Origin: CAZPUS01 sp964589825
GTDB taxonomy: Bacteria > Fibrobacterota > Chitinivibrionia > Chitinivibrionales > WJKA01
NCBI GenBank assembly: GCA_964589825.1
Contig: CAZPUS010000024.1
Coordinates: 1-49,457 of the forward strand
DNA length: 49,457 nucleotides
Direction: 5' to 3'
Part shown: positions 42,637 through 49,457 of the stretch, piece by piece
Layout: each line of letters opens with the position of its first letter
Numbering within the stretch: the first letter of the stretch is position 1
Position numbers and translations under genes: made by a program
The notes under the pieces: model-generated
Database searches by the model: none
The model's input: the letters and a program-made list of their open reading frames with translations, nothing else
What the model was told of the DNA's origin: nothing

Positions 42637-44538
42637 TTACAGCATGGGGGCGATCACGAGGGAAACCACACTCATGAGCTTGATAAGAATGTTGAGTGAC
42701 GGACCGGCGGTATCCTTGAAAGGATCTCCGACCGTATCACCGGTTACTGCGGCCTTGTGGGCTTCTGAGCCCTTGCCGCCAAAATTACCGGCTTCTATGT
42801 ACTTTTTCGCATTATCCCATGCTCCACCCGCGTTTGACATGAAAAGCGCCATCATTACACCGCTCGCGGTTACACCGGCAAGTACGCCGCCAAGCATCTG
42901 GGGGCTGCCCAGAAACCCGACAAGAACCGGGGTGGCTACTGCGATAAGCCCGGGTACTATCATTTCCTTAATCGCCGCAGCGGTCGAAATATCGACGCAT
43001 CGTTTGTTATCAGGCTTTGCTTTTCCTTCCATAAGGCCGTCGATCTCCTTGAACTGACGACGAACCTCTTCGATCATCTTGAAGGCGGCGCGACCGACCG
43101 CTCCCATTGCAAATGAGGANNNNNNNNNNNNNNNNNNNNNNNNNNNNNNNNNNNNNNNNNNNNNNNNNNNNNNNNNNNNNNNNNNNNNNNNNNNNNNNNN
43201 NNNNNNNNNNNNNNNNNNNGAAATCGGTCCGTAGGCGTCAACCGAGAGCTGGATACCGGTGGTCGCGAGCATACCGAGTGCACCTATGGCGATACCGTAG
43301 AGCCCGGCATTGAAGAATGCGATGAGAATTGCCGCACCGATGCAGAGTACCGGCAGCGCTGTCGAAACCATACCGGTGCTCAAACCGGCGATGATATTGG
43401 TTGCCGGTCCGGTTTGTGACGCGTTGGCAATCTCGTGTGCCGGTGACTTAGATTCTGAAGTGTAGTATTCGGTCAGCAGTCCGATGGCGGTACCTGCGGC
43501 CAGACCGCACAGCATGGCCCAGAAAATACCGAGAGAGGAATATTCGTTTCCATTGAGCATGTAACTCTCGGGTGCCGCATATTTGATTAAAACGAACACG
43601 CCGACGGCAAGCAGAATGGCTGCACCAAAAATCCCGGTGTTCAGCGCTGCCTGAGGGTTGCCCCCCTCCTTGGTCCGTACGAAAAAAGTGCCGATTATGG
43701 AAAGGATGATACCGGTACTCGCGATAAGAAGGGGAAGAATTACGAGCATCGGCTTTCCGGATGCTGCACCGAGTACCATTGAGGAGATAATGGCGCCAAC
43801 ATAGGATTCGTACAGATCGGCACCCATACCGGCTACATCGCCGACATTGTCGCCTACGTTATCGGCGATCGTTGCGGGGTTGCGCGGATCGTCTTCAGGA
43901 ATACCCGCTTCAATTTTTCCTACGAGGTCGGCACCGAGGTCGGCGGATTTTGTGTAGACACCGCCACCCACACGGGCAAAGAGGGCAATCGAGGAAGCGC
44001 CCATGGCAAATCCGTTAATGATAGGAAGTACGGTGCTTTCGAGTTCACCAATCGAATGACCGAATATGGTGGTGTAGACAACAAAAAGAATCGAAATACC
44101 GAGCAAGCCGAGTCCAACTACACTCATTCCCATCACCGTGCCACCGGAAAATGCGATCGCGAGTGCTTTCTGCAGGCTGGTACGGGCGCCGTTGGTCGTG
44201 CGGTTATTTGCAGAAGTTGCAACCCGCATGCCGAAGAAACCGGCAAGTGCGGAAAAAATCGCCCCGAGAACGAACGATACTGCGACCAGCTTCACGTTAC
44301 CCTGATTGAAGATAACAAGTAATACGGCCACAATGATCACGAAAATGGAGAGTACTTTGTATTCTCTCCCCAGGAAGGCCATTGCCCCCTCACGAATATA
44401 AGAACCGATTTCTTTCATTCTGTCGGTTCCCTCATCCTGTTTGTTCACCCATTGCGATTTGATAAAGGCGAAAATCAGGGCCAACGCACCTGCTCCCGCG
44501 GTCCACATGGCGATACCCGGCAAGTTTACCTCAGGCAT
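42637..44538 (-). CDS. hppA: Membrane-bound H+/Na+-translocating pyrophosphatase (with assembly gap)
   Basis: A polytopic inner-membrane pump that uses pyrophosphate hydrolysis to move H+ or Na+. The substrate-site block is intact: YTKSADLGADLVGKIEAG (D-x7-K-x-E), DDPRNPATIADNVGDNVGDV and AGMGADLYESYVGA. The C-terminal KCVDI-type region (NKRCVDISTAA) and the final GDTVGDPFKDTAGPSLNIL (second acidic site) are also seen. A 100-N run replaces residues between DAYGPI and SSFAMGAVGR. Family members have roughly 80-90 residues there, including the second DNAGG acidic site and the GNTTA/GNTTK residue that marks K+ dependence, so ion class and K+ dependence cannot be called. The MITE-like elements lie on both sides. 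Confidence 0.93.
   Translation of the reverse strand: MPEVNLPGIAMWTAGAGALALIFAFIKSQWVNKQDEGTDRMKEIGSYIREGAMAFLGREYKVLSIFVIIVAVLLVIFNQGNVKLVAVSFVLGAIFSALAGFFGMRVATSANNRTTNGARTSLQKALAIAFSGGTVMGMSVVGLGLLGISILFVVYTTIFGHSIGELESTVLPIINGFAMGASSIALFARVGGGVYTKSADLGADLVGKIEAGIPEDDPRNPATIADNVGDNVGDVAGMGADLYESYVGAIISSMVLGAASGKPMLVILPLLIASTGIILSIIGTFFVRTKEGGNPQAALNTGIFGAAILLAVGVFVLIKYAAPESYMLNGNEYSSLGIFWAMLCGLAAGTAIGLLTEYYTSESKSPAHEIANASQTGPATNIIAGLSTGMVSTALPVLCIGAAILIAFFNAGLYGIAIGALGMLATTGIQLSVDAYGPIXXXXXXXXXXXXXXXXXXXXXXXXXXXXXXXXXXSSFAMGAVGRAAFKMIEEVRRQFKEIDGLMEGKAKPDNKRCVDISTAAAIKEMIVPGLIAVATPVLVGFLGSPQMLGGVLAGVTASGVMMALFMSNAGGAWDNAKKYIEAGNFGGKGSEAHKAAVTGDTVGDPFKDTAGPSLNILIKLMSVVSLVIAPML
43120..43219. 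other. Scaffold gap of 100 N inside hppA
   Basis: Exactly 100 N. The flanking sequence is in frame, but by family comparison the true missing DNA is probably longer than 100 bases (about 240-270), so 100 is likely a placeholder. Confidence 0.9.
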
Positions 44539-44608
44539 ATCCCCTCCTTATTAGATGTGTGATAGAAAAAGCATAGATTACATTGTAGTATATTTATGGG
44601 CAGCAAAA

Positions 44609-44732
44609 ACCTGAATTGAGCGGTTTTATTAGTGAAATCTGCTGCAATTCGCACGACACTTAATGTGTTCGAAAACACAATAAGCAGCACAGCTCATCGC
44701 AGCGTTCATCAAAACAACCGTTCAATACAGGT
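44609..44732 (+). repeat. MITE-like element, short copy (124 bp), upstream of hppA
   Basis: Left end ACCTGAATTGAGCGGTT, right end AACCGTTCAATACAGGT, flanked by AAA on each side. It lacks the central CCAACCAACGG..-type block of the long copies, as does the copy at 35714. It lies 70 bases upstream of the hppA start, so hppA transcription may start in or next to it. Confidence 0.85.
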
Positions 44733-44900
44733 AAAAAATAATTAATGCAGCCATGCCTTAGAGGGAGTTTTTTGCGCGATATCCATGCGTTGTTGCACAC
44801 GTATAGTGCCACGCATTTGTCTCTGCGGTCTCTGCATTTTGTACCTTGATGTGCGCAACAGCCGTACATCTGTCTATCACATTTTACCGAGGAGGGTTTC
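44733..44900. other. Spacer upstream of small membrane protein
   Basis: 168 bases without a recognised feature except GAGGAGG at 44890-44896 just before the next gene. Confidence 0.4.
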
Positions 44901-45119
44901 ATGAACAGAGAACTGCTCATCACCTATCTGATTAACTTCGGCTACACGTTGCTCAAGGCGCTGGTCTATGCAGCAGGCTGCTTTGTCGCCTACCGTGCAT
45001 TCGACCTTTTCGATAAAGTTGACGTACGCAAAGAGATTACCGAAAATAAGAACCTGGGCTGGGCGATCATGTGTGCCGCGATATTTCTCGGTCTTGCCTA
45101 TGTGGTCGGTCAGTTGTAA
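44901..45119 (+). CDS. Small membrane protein, DUF350-like
   Basis: A 72-residue protein with two TM helices (about 7-30 and 53-70) and a charged loop DLFDKVDVRKEITENKNLGW between, a pattern of single DUF350 repeats. GAGGAGG is four bases before the ATG. Function unknown. Confidence 0.8.
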   Translation: MNRELLITYLINFGYTLLKALVYAAGCFVAYRAFDLFDKVDVRKEITENKNLGWAIMCAAIFLGLAYVVGQL

Positions 45120-45230
45120 CCATCCTATAACAGAAGCCCTTAAGACTCATATTCCCCGGTAGTTTTCATCTCGGGATACGCAGCGTATTATGCTATTTTC
45201 TGTATCATGGTAACAAAGAGTGTGTGTGGA

Positions 45231-45974
45231 ATGAACACGTTGAATAATAAAACCATCCGCTCCGTTGCAAATATAATGGCGCTGGTGGCATTGCTTGTGC
45301 TTGCGGCATGTGCACCGCAGCGGCATGACGGGCATAAAAGTGGTGCAGCGGTTGCCGGTTCTGCGGATACTGCCGAGGCTGATGCATCAAAAATAATGCA
45401 GCAAAAACTCGATATGGTCGAGGTCGCAAAGCAATCGGACGAGTTTGATGCCCGTAAGTGGCTGGAGAGTGACAGGGGATTTCATGCCAATCCGCTCGGT
45501 GTTATCTCCAAATACGATCACATAATAAAAAAAATGTCGCGACGGTTCGGCTTTGACTGGCGTCTGGTGGCGGCACAGGCATACGTGGAGAGCAATTTCA
45601 GAAACAGTGCCAAAAGCCATGTAGGGGCGGTGGGGCTTATGCAGATAATGCCTTCTACTGCACAATACCTCGGGGTCGATCCGTCACAGCTTATAAAGCC
45701 CGAGGTGAACGTGGCGCTGGGCGTCCGCTACAACCAGCGCCTCTATTCCCTCTGGAAACGGCAGCTCGAAAAAAATCCGCACAGGCTCGCATTCGCGCTG
45801 GCAAGCTATAATGCCGGACGCGGCAGGGTGCTTCGCTCATACAGAAAAAATATGGGAGAGGATTCGCTTGCCCTGTGGCCACACGTATATCCCGATCTGC
45901 CCGAAGAGACCGAGTTATATGTACATAAAATTTTTTTGAAATACGATTTTTACAAAAAACACGTGCTCCCGTGA
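45231..45974 (+). CDS. Lytic transglycosylase lipoprotein (MltC/Slt type)
   Basis: A 247-residue outer-membrane lipoprotein. The start at 45231 gives a standard signal with lipobox VLAAC; an in-frame ATG 24 bases upstream adds a short leader. The SLT domain starts at about residue 100: WRLVAAQAYVESNFRNSAKS with the catalytic Glu, HVGAVGLMQIMPSTAQYLGV, and ALASYNAGRGRVLRS. It cleaves peptidoglycan glycan strands with 1,6-anhydro ends. It ends 131 bases before prmA. Confidence 0.93.
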   Translation: MNTLNNKTIRSVANIMALVALLVLAACAPQRHDGHKSGAAVAGSADTAEADASKIMQQKLDMVEVAKQSDEFDARKWLESDRGFHANPLGVISKYDHIIKKMSRRFGFDWRLVAAQAYVESNFRNSAKSHVGAVGLMQIMPSTAQYLGVDPSQLIKPEVNVALGVRYNQRLYSLWKRQLEKNPHRLAFALASYNAGRGRVLRSYRKNMGEDSLALWPHVYPDLPEETELYVHKIFLKYDFYKKHVLP

Positions 45975-46105
45975 TACATCGCTGATAAGAACCAGAGACG
46001 GACGGCGCTGCAATAGTGCCCAATCGACTGGAGTACCGGTATATTTTCGGCGCAGCAGGTATCTGCGGATCGATCCTGCATAAACGCTTTCCCACGTTAC
46101 AGTAT

Positions 46106-46972
46106 ATGAAACACGACTACTATTACCGCTTCTGTATGGAGTACCGGATCGAGGACGAGCCGGATGTACTCTCATGCGTACAGTGTACTCCAACCTGCGG
46201 GTTTCAGCAGGAGCAGATCGCACAGGGCTGCGGCAGGATAACCTGCTGGTACACGTCTGTAGATGAGATGCGCGAGACGGAATCGATCCTGGGAGGGCGC
46301 GGGTTGCTGCGAACGTATGCCGCTTCAAAGGTGGCGTCGCAGGACTGGAACAAAAAATGGTACGAATCCATAGAACCGCTGCAGCTGAGTGAAAAAATAG
46401 TGGTCTCGCCCACCTGGCGACCGCCGGCGCGACTGGAAAAGGATCAGCACTGGATACGCATAGAGCCCAAAATGGCGTTCGGTACCGGCTATCATCAGAC
46501 GACACGACTTGTGATTCGGGCTATGCAGGCATATGCGTCCCGGCTGGAGGGTGCGCGCATACTCGATGTGGGCACGGGAACCGGGATTCTCTGTTTTGCA
46601 GGAGCGGTCTATGGCGCACGTCGGTGTACCGGCTGTGAAATCGATTCCGACTCTGCGGACAGTCTTGGGGAGAACCTCAGGGAGAATCGTGACACCGGCG
46701 CCAGCGATTTTTTCATTGGCTCGCTCGATGCGCTGAACGTGCATGCAGTGTTCGATATCGCGGTGATGAATATCCTTTACCTGCATTCAAAAAAGCTGCT
46801 TGCCGGGGTACTGAAGCGGCTTACTAAGGATGGCGGTCTGTGCCTGTGGAGCGGGATTCTGGTCGAGGAGCGGGATGAAGTATGCGAATTCGCGGCACGC
46901 AATGGGCTTGCATGCGAAGATGAGTGGCAGGAAGATGAATGGTGGTGCGGTGCTTTTATACTCGGCGAATAA
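46106..46972 (+). CDS. prmA: Ribosomal protein L11 methyltransferase
   Basis: A 288-residue SAM methyltransferase. The start at 46106 (MKHDYYYRFCMEY) fits the family's N-terminal domain; the frame is open for 30 more codons, with a GTG at 46016, but no ribosome site is clear. The hallmark block WIRIEPKMAFGTGYHQTTRL is followed by motif I ILDVGTGTGILCFAG and VMNILYLH. It trimethylates ribosomal protein uL11. Position alone suggests no operon role. Confidence 0.9.
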   Translation: MKHDYYYRFCMEYRIEDEPDVLSCVQCTPTCGFQQEQIAQGCGRITCWYTSVDEMRETESILGGRGLLRTYAASKVASQDWNKKWYESIEPLQLSEKIVVSPTWRPPARLEKDQHWIRIEPKMAFGTGYHQTTRLVIRAMQAYASRLEGARILDVGTGTGILCFAGAVYGARRCTGCEIDSDSADSLGENLRENRDTGASDFFIGSLDALNVHAVFDIAVMNILYLHSKKLLAGVLKRLTKDGGLCLWSGILVEERDEVCEFAARNGLACEDEWQEDEWWCGAFILGE

Positions 46973-47026
46973 GTTATGTAACACGAATGAGGGCAACAGA
47001 TCGTGGGCCGCGATGCTGCAGGTGGA

Positions 47027-47560
47027 TTATAAATCGTTCCATCCGGTGACATGAAACCGTGAGGGGAGCCCGGCCGGGTTATATCCGTAAGATGCATTGC
47101 GCTGAGATACGGAAAAGTGCATAAAAAGGTTATCTCTGGGCTGCCAGGTAAGCGATACATCAAACGGCATGGACGAGAGGTACTCGGAAGGGGATTGCTG
47201 CATTGCGGAGATACCGGAATTTCCGGTTTCCGTAAAGGATGAACCGTACGATGAGTGAATAGGCATGTCGAAATTAAGATTCAGCGTAAGCGGTTTGCTG
47301 AAGCGGTATTCCATCATGGTGGAATAGACGCTCTGAGACGCGACACTCTGGCCCTGAGATGCGCTCATGCCGAACGAAACCGCATGGTTGATCGAGAACC
47401 GGGACGGATCAAGCAGCGATCCGTTACCGCCGGAGGACCGTACGTTCTTCAGGTGCGTTGATGTCGGTGTTTCGGCAAAGCTGCGTACCGACAGGCCTGC
47501 ACACATACACATCATTATTACTGCGATTATACACGCGCGTTTTTTCATCATTGACACCAT
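47027..47560 (-). CDS. Exported beta-rich protein of unknown function
   Basis: A 177-residue protein. The start at 47560 has AAGGAG six bases upstream. A signal peptide (KKRACIIAVIMMCMCAGLSVRSFA) is followed by strands such as SINHAVSFGMSASQGQSV, MMEYRFSKPLTLNLNFDMPI and MHFSVSQRNASYGY, a pattern fitting a small outer-membrane or surface beta protein. The C-terminus (GWNDL) is not the typical aromatic barrel end. Family unknown. A single end of the MITE-like repeat begins 23 bases upstream. Confidence 0.7.
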   Translation of the reverse strand: MVSMMKKRACIIAVIMMCMCAGLSVRSFAETPTSTHLKNVRSSGGNGSLLDPSRFSINHAVSFGMSASQGQSVASQSVYSTMMEYRFSKPLTLNLNFDMPIHSSYGSSFTETGNSGISAMQQSPSEYLSSMPFDVSLTWQPRDNLFMHFSVSQRNASYGYNPAGLPSRFHVTGWNDL

Positions 47561-47582
47561 ATCCCGCTCCTTAGTGGTTGGT

Positions 47583-47606
47583 ACCTCAATTGAGCGCTTG
47601 TTCGAT
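47583..47606 (+). repeat. Single end of the MITE-like element
   Basis: ACCTCAATTGAGCG followed by CTTGTTCGA matches the left end of the element for about 20 bases and then diverges. No partner end is seen. It lies in the leader of the exported-protein gene at 47027. Confidence 0.4.
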
Positions 47607-47810
47607 ATGTGCTCGTACAGCAACACATATAGTATAAAATATACTTATATCGATCCGCGACATGCAATAAAAAAACGATATCTTCGATAGCGTATCGGCT
47701 GTTTATGTGAGCGGCACACTGCAGTGCGCTCTTTTTGCTCTGCGTGCAAAAACCCGGTTTTCGCAGCCCAAAGGTGAATTCACGCACAGCGCATTTCGTA
47801 AGCATTACGA

Positions 47811-48485
47811 TTACAGAACCGAACTATTGTGCGGTGACCATTCATGCGGCCGGCGTGGCCAGATGTAGCGGTGCAGCTGAAGGTTGAGACGTACCGGAAG
47901 CGATTCCTGCAGTATCCAGTCGGCACAACGGGCCGCGGTGAGTGTCGGGTAGACAGGGGAGATGTTGACCGTACAGCGTGTGTGCAACCCGAATGAATGG
48001 ATAGTGTCCACTGCCCACAAAAAATCCTCGCGATCCGCCACTACGAATTTACATTCGTCGCTGCGGCGCAGATGCGCGATATTTTTCTGCAGCAGCGAAT
48101 CCGCCATCCCGCTCGAGGGAGTTTTGATGTCCATTATTTTAACGGTGTTTTTCGGCAGCACCGATATATCGAGTGAGCCGTTGGTCTCTACGAGCACCGT
48201 GAATTTTTCTTCGAGCAGCGCAGCGCACAACGGTGCGGTCCCGGGGTGCAGCAGCGGTTCTCCGCCGGTTATTTCGACCAGGGCACATCCGTGTTCACGG
48301 GCAAGCGCGGTGAGCGCATCGATGGTGTAGTGTGTTCCCTGGCCCTGTGCCGCTTCACGGGTGTCGCAGTAGCTGCAGTGCAGGTTGCAGCCGGTAAGCC
48401 GTATGAATGCGCAGGGCATACCCGCATATTTCGACTCACCCTGTATGCTTTTAAAATGGGACCATACCGGCAGTGTGTGGTGCAC
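47811..48485 (-). CDS. queE: 7-carboxy-7-deazaguanine synthase
   Basis: A 224-residue radical SAM enzyme of queuosine/7-deazaguanine synthesis, acting on the product of QueD. The start is GTG with GAGGAG nine bases upstream. The cluster motif is CNLHCSYCDT (CxxxCxxC, about 33-42), followed by EITGGEPLLHP (SAM), and the C-terminal LQLHRYIWPRRPHEW. It lies 68 bases after queD on the same strand. No queC or queF is in the window. Confidence 0.96.
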   Translation of the reverse strand: MHHTLPVWSHFKSIQGESKYAGMPCAFIRLTGCNLHCSYCDTREAAQGQGTHYTIDALTALAREHGCALVEITGGEPLLHPGTAPLCAALLEEKFTVLVETNGSLDISVLPKNTVKIMDIKTPSSGMADSLLQKNIAHLRRSDECKFVVADREDFLWAVDTIHSFGLHTRCTVNISPVYPTLTAARCADWILQESLPVRLNLQLHRYIWPRRPHEWSPHNSSVL

Positions 48486-48520
48486 CGTCCAATTCTCCTC
48501 GTTAGTTTCCGGTAATACTT

Positions 48521-48552
48521 CCCGGGGTTACTTTCTGTGGCTATTCCCCGGG
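48521..48552 (-). terminator. G+C-rich hairpin between queD and queE
   Basis: CCCGGGG and CCCCGGG (7-bp stem, 18-base loop) lie between the queD stop and queE, directly after the stop. No T run follows. It may reduce read-through into queE or protect the transcript. Confidence 0.4.
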
Positions 48553-48553
48553 A

Positions 48554-48937
48554 TTATTCCCCCGGAGTTTCGAAATAGGCGGCCGAGTTGCCCGGTGTTT
48601 CGGCAACTTCTACACGATGAACATTGCGCGTATCGGTGTTGAGCTTTTCCTTGAGCCGCGAAAAAATGTAGCGCGCGATGTTTTCAGAGGAAGGGTTGCA
48701 GTTAAGCTCCGATTCGAACAGTGTGTCCAGATGCGAATGATCAAGCCGTTGGAGTATTTCCTTTAAGGTGCGTTTGAGGATCTTGAAGTCGATGCCCATA
48801 CCGCTTTCATCGAGTTCGCTGCAGCGTATGGTGGCATAGACGGTCCAGTTGTGTCCGTGCAGATGCTCGCATGAGCCGTGATAGTTTTTCAGGGAATGCG
48901 CCGCAGAGAATACTGCAGTGGTTTTTATGTCGTACAT
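48554..48937 (-). CDS. queD: 6-carboxytetrahydropterin synthase
   Basis: A 127-residue enzyme making 6-carboxytetrahydropterin from dihydroneopterin triphosphate in queuosine synthesis. The zinc histidines and catalytic Cys are seen in FSAAHSLKNYHGSCEHLHGHNW (residues 10-31, given here in two parts by position), and NPSSENIARYIFSRL follows. The family's C-terminal VEVAETPGNSAAYFE is present. It precedes queE. No preQ1 riboswitch pattern was recognised upstream. Confidence 0.96.
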   Translation of the reverse strand: MYDIKTTAVFSAAHSLKNYHGSCEHLHGHNWTVYATIRCSELDESGMGIDFKILKRTLKEILQRLDHSHLDTLFESELNCNPSSENIARYIFSRLKEKLNTDTRNVHRVEVAETPGNSAAYFETPGE

Positions 48938-49457
48938 CAGATATTCCTTTTTTCAGTGTATTGTAAGCTGTGCATGTTTTGTCTACAAAATACGATATTG
49001 AACCGAACGGGGTGAGTCGGAGAGGTCACGGTACCACGCATGGTCTTTACCGCAGAAACGCACTTGAAATTTTCAGAGAGATTATATATCGGATTATCAA
49101 GTTTCGTGGTAAGGATACTACATAGACGGTGAGGAACCGGGGTACTTTATTAGCAAATGGTACATTCTTAGATCATGCCACGCAAAGCACGAATAACGGT
49201 TGCCGGGGCGGTGTATGCGACATATAGCGGGGAAACCAAGGGCGTGACATTTATTCTTGTGACGATACAGCTTTTCCTTTTTGTTAGCACCGGAAAAAAG
49301 TTTCCCAAAATGCCGGAAAAATATTTGCCATAAAAAAAAGCGACATCCATTCTCCGGCGGTTTGCGTACGCGGCTCACGTGCGGAGCAAGATACGCCTCC
49401 TCCGCAACTTTTATAACACCCTGCAGTATCCGCAGCCATAAAAATCAAGGGGGGGGG
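48938..49457. other. 520-base end of contig, no gene recognised
   Basis: Only short unsupported open frames are present. The region is A+T-rich around 49070-49170 and 49250-49340 and ends in a run of seven G, probably an assembly artefact. Confidence 0.5.

Noticed and set aside
48938..49100. Possible preQ1 riboswitch upstream of queD
   Set aside because: I could not find the characteristic stem and A-rich tail; searched by eye only.
33733..49457. tRNA or rRNA genes in the spacers
   Set aside because: I looked for T-arm-like GTTCRA patterns and flanking stems in the spacers and saw none with matching acceptor arms; a tRNAscan-SE run would decide.

Overview
The window looks like a stretch of chromosome from a Gram-negative (diderm) bacterium. 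It carries the LPS-export genes lptA, lptB and lptC, a lipid A-type acyltransferase, an OmpA-family protein, an MCE/MlaD-type lipid transporter subunit, RlpA and several lipoproteins. It also carries a DivIVA-type protein, a membrane pyrophosphatase, many CsgG-, FecR- and OmpA-type envelope proteins, and a secreted protein with a type IX-like C-terminal tail. Together these make me think of Fibrobacterota or a neighbouring phylum; that placement is inference from gene content only. The sequence ends in a G run and has a 100-N scaffold gap inside hppA, so it is a draft or metagenome-type contig.

Layout. 1-680: end of xseA and a small Cys-rich gene (+). 776-5928 (-): a GT39-like membrane glycosyltransferase, a lipoprotein coupled to a CsgG-like protein, and a polyprenyl-phosphate sugar transferase. 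6048-9928 (-): a threonine operon, hom-thrC followed by an ApgM-like gene in the place of homoserine kinase. 10113-24000 (-): a long housekeeping/envelope run which, in transcription order, is STAS protein, yggT, divIVA, DUF167, punA, ileS, lpxL, lptC, lptA, lptB, rpoN, lipA, hpf, mlaD-like, ptsH. 24237-27121: an accessory patch with a hypothetical protein, an apparent cysteine-protease remnant, a truncated GspF/PilC fragment, a small beta-barrel and a lipoprotein. 27146-30287 (+): der, gpsA, a MerR-type regulator. 30312-33474 (-): rlpA-like, an HDOD protein with a degenerate receiver, and a CDP-alcohol phosphatidyltransferase. 33544: rpmB. 34112-35047: a sulfotransferase between long empty spacers. 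35927-38233: a small membrane protein, the secreted two-domain protein and a Trm112-like protein. 38430-41288 (+): lipoprotein, OmpA protein and a FecR/CsgG-like two-part protein. 41756-44538 (-): efp (with Arg at position 32) and hppA. 44901-46972 (+): a small membrane protein, lytic transglycosylase and prmA. 47027-48937 (-): an exported beta-rich protein and queE-queD.

The most notable non-genic signal is a dispersed family of small palindromic-ended elements. Four near-complete copies lie at 29674-29834, 35714-35834, 42399-42559 and 44609-44732, and two single ends lie at 17074 and 47583. They share ACCTGAATTGAGCGGTT-type terminal inverted repeats. The two 161-bp copies have matching 3-bp flanks (TTA/TTA, AGT/AGT) and the 124-bp copy has AAA/AAA. 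The two short copies lack the same internal block. This is the structure of a MITE. Two copies bracket hppA, and one end supplies the last codons and the stop of the lpxL-type gene.

How the genes fit together: the 13-21 kb region couples lipid A acylation, LPS export, sigma-54 and PTS-type genes in an order that is widely conserved in Gram-negatives. The 6-10 kb region makes threonine from aspartate semialdehyde. The 38-41 kb region looks like an envelope module of outer-membrane and periplasmic proteins.
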